Origin: Bacteroidaceae bacterium
GTDB taxonomy: Bacteria; Bacteroidota; Bacteroidia; Bacteroidales; Bacteroidaceae
DNA: 64,000 nt
Assembly: GCA_017541025.1 (NCBI GenBank)
Contig: JAFXZY010000058.1
Coordinates: forward strand, 1-64,000
Direction of reading: 5' to 3'
How positions within the stretch are numbered: position 1 is the first letter of the stretch; every line of letters begins with the position of its first letter. The notes under the pieces were generated by a model. The model worked only from the letters and a program-made list of their open reading frames with translations. It was not told the origin of the DNA and did no database searches. The translations under genes were made by a program, and so were the position numbers. This document shows, in pieces, positions 63,264 to 64,000 of the stretch.

Positions 63264-63294
63264 CAAAATTACACAAAGATTTCATTTTCCCAAA
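63264..63294 (-). promoter_or_regulatory. Promoter of the HU gene
   Basis: Minus strand TTTG (63291-63294), 19 bases, TAATTTTG (63264-63271). It leaves a leader of about 90 bases. Confidence 0.75.
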
Positions 63295-63364
63295 ATTTCG
63301 CCCTTACATTTTTACAGAAAATGTTGATTTTCTTCAACTTACACTAAAAATAGTGATTATTTTA

Positions 63365-63372
63365 TACCTTTG
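63365..63372 (+). promoter_or_regulatory. -7 element of the potassium channel gene
   Basis: TACCTTTG, only 13 bases before the ATG, so the leader would be about 7 bases. Confidence 0.5.
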
Positions 63373-63385
63373 CAAGAAAAACAAT

Positions 63386-64000
63386 ATGTTTTACAGAGAA
63401 AGAATCTGCGATTTGGTGGAACCAAGGAAGGGGAAATTCTTTTCCCGGGTCTATGATTTCATCATGCTCATGGCAATAATTATAGGCACTGCACCCTTGC
63501 TGTTCAGGGTACAATACCCTATATTCTGGTATTTCGATGTCTTTTCCGGAGCATGCTATATAATTGACTATCTCCTCCGCTGGATGACATGCGATTTTCG
63601 CTCAAAAAAAAACAAATGGATAGCATTCCTGACCTATCCTATCACACCTTTGGCTATAATAGACCTTCTCTCTATTTTGCCCACAATTAATTTGCTGCAA
63701 CCAGTATTCAAATTGACCAGGATATCTAGGTTATTTAAGATTCTCCGATTCATAAAAATAGTCCACTATTTTGAGCCTCTGGAAATATTTGTTACGGTAG
63801 TAAAGAAGCAACGTAAACTTTTGCTTGCCGTACTGACATTAGCCTTTTTCGATATCTTTATCACAGCTATAATCATGTTCCAGACTGAGAGGGAGATTGA
63901 TCCAGTAACAGGGAAATACATATTCGAATCATTCTTTGATGCATTCTATTGGGCTGCTTGTACGCTAACCACAGTGGGCTATGGCGATTTGTACCCCGTA
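63386..64000 (+). CDS. Voltage-gated potassium channel (3' end outside window)
   Basis: 205 codons are present and the frame stays open at the window end. ATG 63386 begins MFYRERICDLVEPRKGKFFS. Six-helix layout: S1 near 25-40, S4 with positive residues at every third place (KLTRISRLFKILRFIKIV), and the pore with selectivity filter TTVGYGD, reached just before the edge. An ion transport protein of the inner membrane; K+ selectivity follows from GYGD. Any C-terminal regulatory domain lies outside. Confidence 0.93.
   Translation, partial: MFYRERICDLVEPRKGKFFSRVYDFIMLMAIIIGTAPLLFRVQYPIFWYFDVFSGACYIIDYLLRWMTCDFRSKKNKWIAFLTYPITPLAIIDLLSILPTINLLQPVFKLTRISRLFKILRFIKIVHYFEPLEIFVTVVKKQRKLLLAVLTLAFFDIFITAIIMFQTEREIDPVTGKYIFESFFDAFYWAACTLTTVGYGDLYPV

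Overview
The window is chromosomal DNA of a Bacteroidales bacterium, most likely Prevotella or a close relative. Three things point there. Many genes are preceded by the Bacteroidetes promoter pattern (TTTG, about 19-21 bases, TAnnTTTG). Large secreted proteins end in a short C-terminal domain of the type IX sorting kind (a xDLNGR/NLAGQR motif, then NGLYIxGGRKVLK-like). Several Bacteroidetes-restricted families are present (HU-HIG DNA-binding protein with a smalltalk peptide, DUF4468, Porin_10-type porin, tiny AURKAIP1/COX24-type protein). There is no phage, insertion sequence, CRISPR array or rRNA operon. The genus call is inference.

Layout. 1-1.2 kb: 3' part of an HU-like protein, a smalltalk peptide and a small membrane protein, with repeat-rich spacers. 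1.4-7.6 kb: a complete RND efflux operon (adaptor, pump, outer membrane channel). 7.7-13.3 kb: a small membrane protein, an MFS carrier, dapA, ligA and riboflavin synthase. 13.5-18.4 kb: a MacAB-TolC-type ABC efflux operon ending in a stand-alone LytTR regulator, followed by DUF4468, a small membrane protein and a porin (to 21.6 kb). 22.4-26.5 kb: an oxidoreductase, a HAD phosphatase, a GH89 alpha-N-acetylglucosaminidase and an unannotated 48-residue protein. 26.6-39.4 kb: two giant secreted proteins (LRR plus tyrosine phosphatase; GLUG-type repeats), a DUF1295 membrane enzyme, a GH109-type protein and an SGNH esterase. 39.4-50.1 kb: housekeeping (mutY, AURKAIP1-type mini-protein, RNase G, aspS, two tRNA-Lys, MBL hydrolase, Omp85 lipoprotein, RNA methyltransferase, prs). 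50.1-64 kb: a phosphoethanolamine transferase-like enzyme, GH43, glnS, TPR protein, mannose-1-phosphate guanylyltransferase, GH13, fabD, GH92, HU and the start of a voltage-gated potassium channel.

Functionally the region mixes core genes with two tripartite efflux systems and scattered, mostly exported enzymes for host or complex glycans (GH89, GH109, GH92, GH43, SGNH esterase), consistent with a gut or oral glycan forager. Genes are tightly packed: convergent pairs overlap by 4 to 42 bases and share bidirectional terminators. The most interesting signals are a 15-16-base repeat (AACGGGAACGATAAC) found in spacers and inside a coding region, a 25-residue in-frame insert in glnS made partly of a tandem 14-mer, an apparent extra hydrophobic hairpin inside the periplasmic part of the RND pump, the secreted LRR-FN3-phosphatase fusion, and the 48-residue protein beside it.
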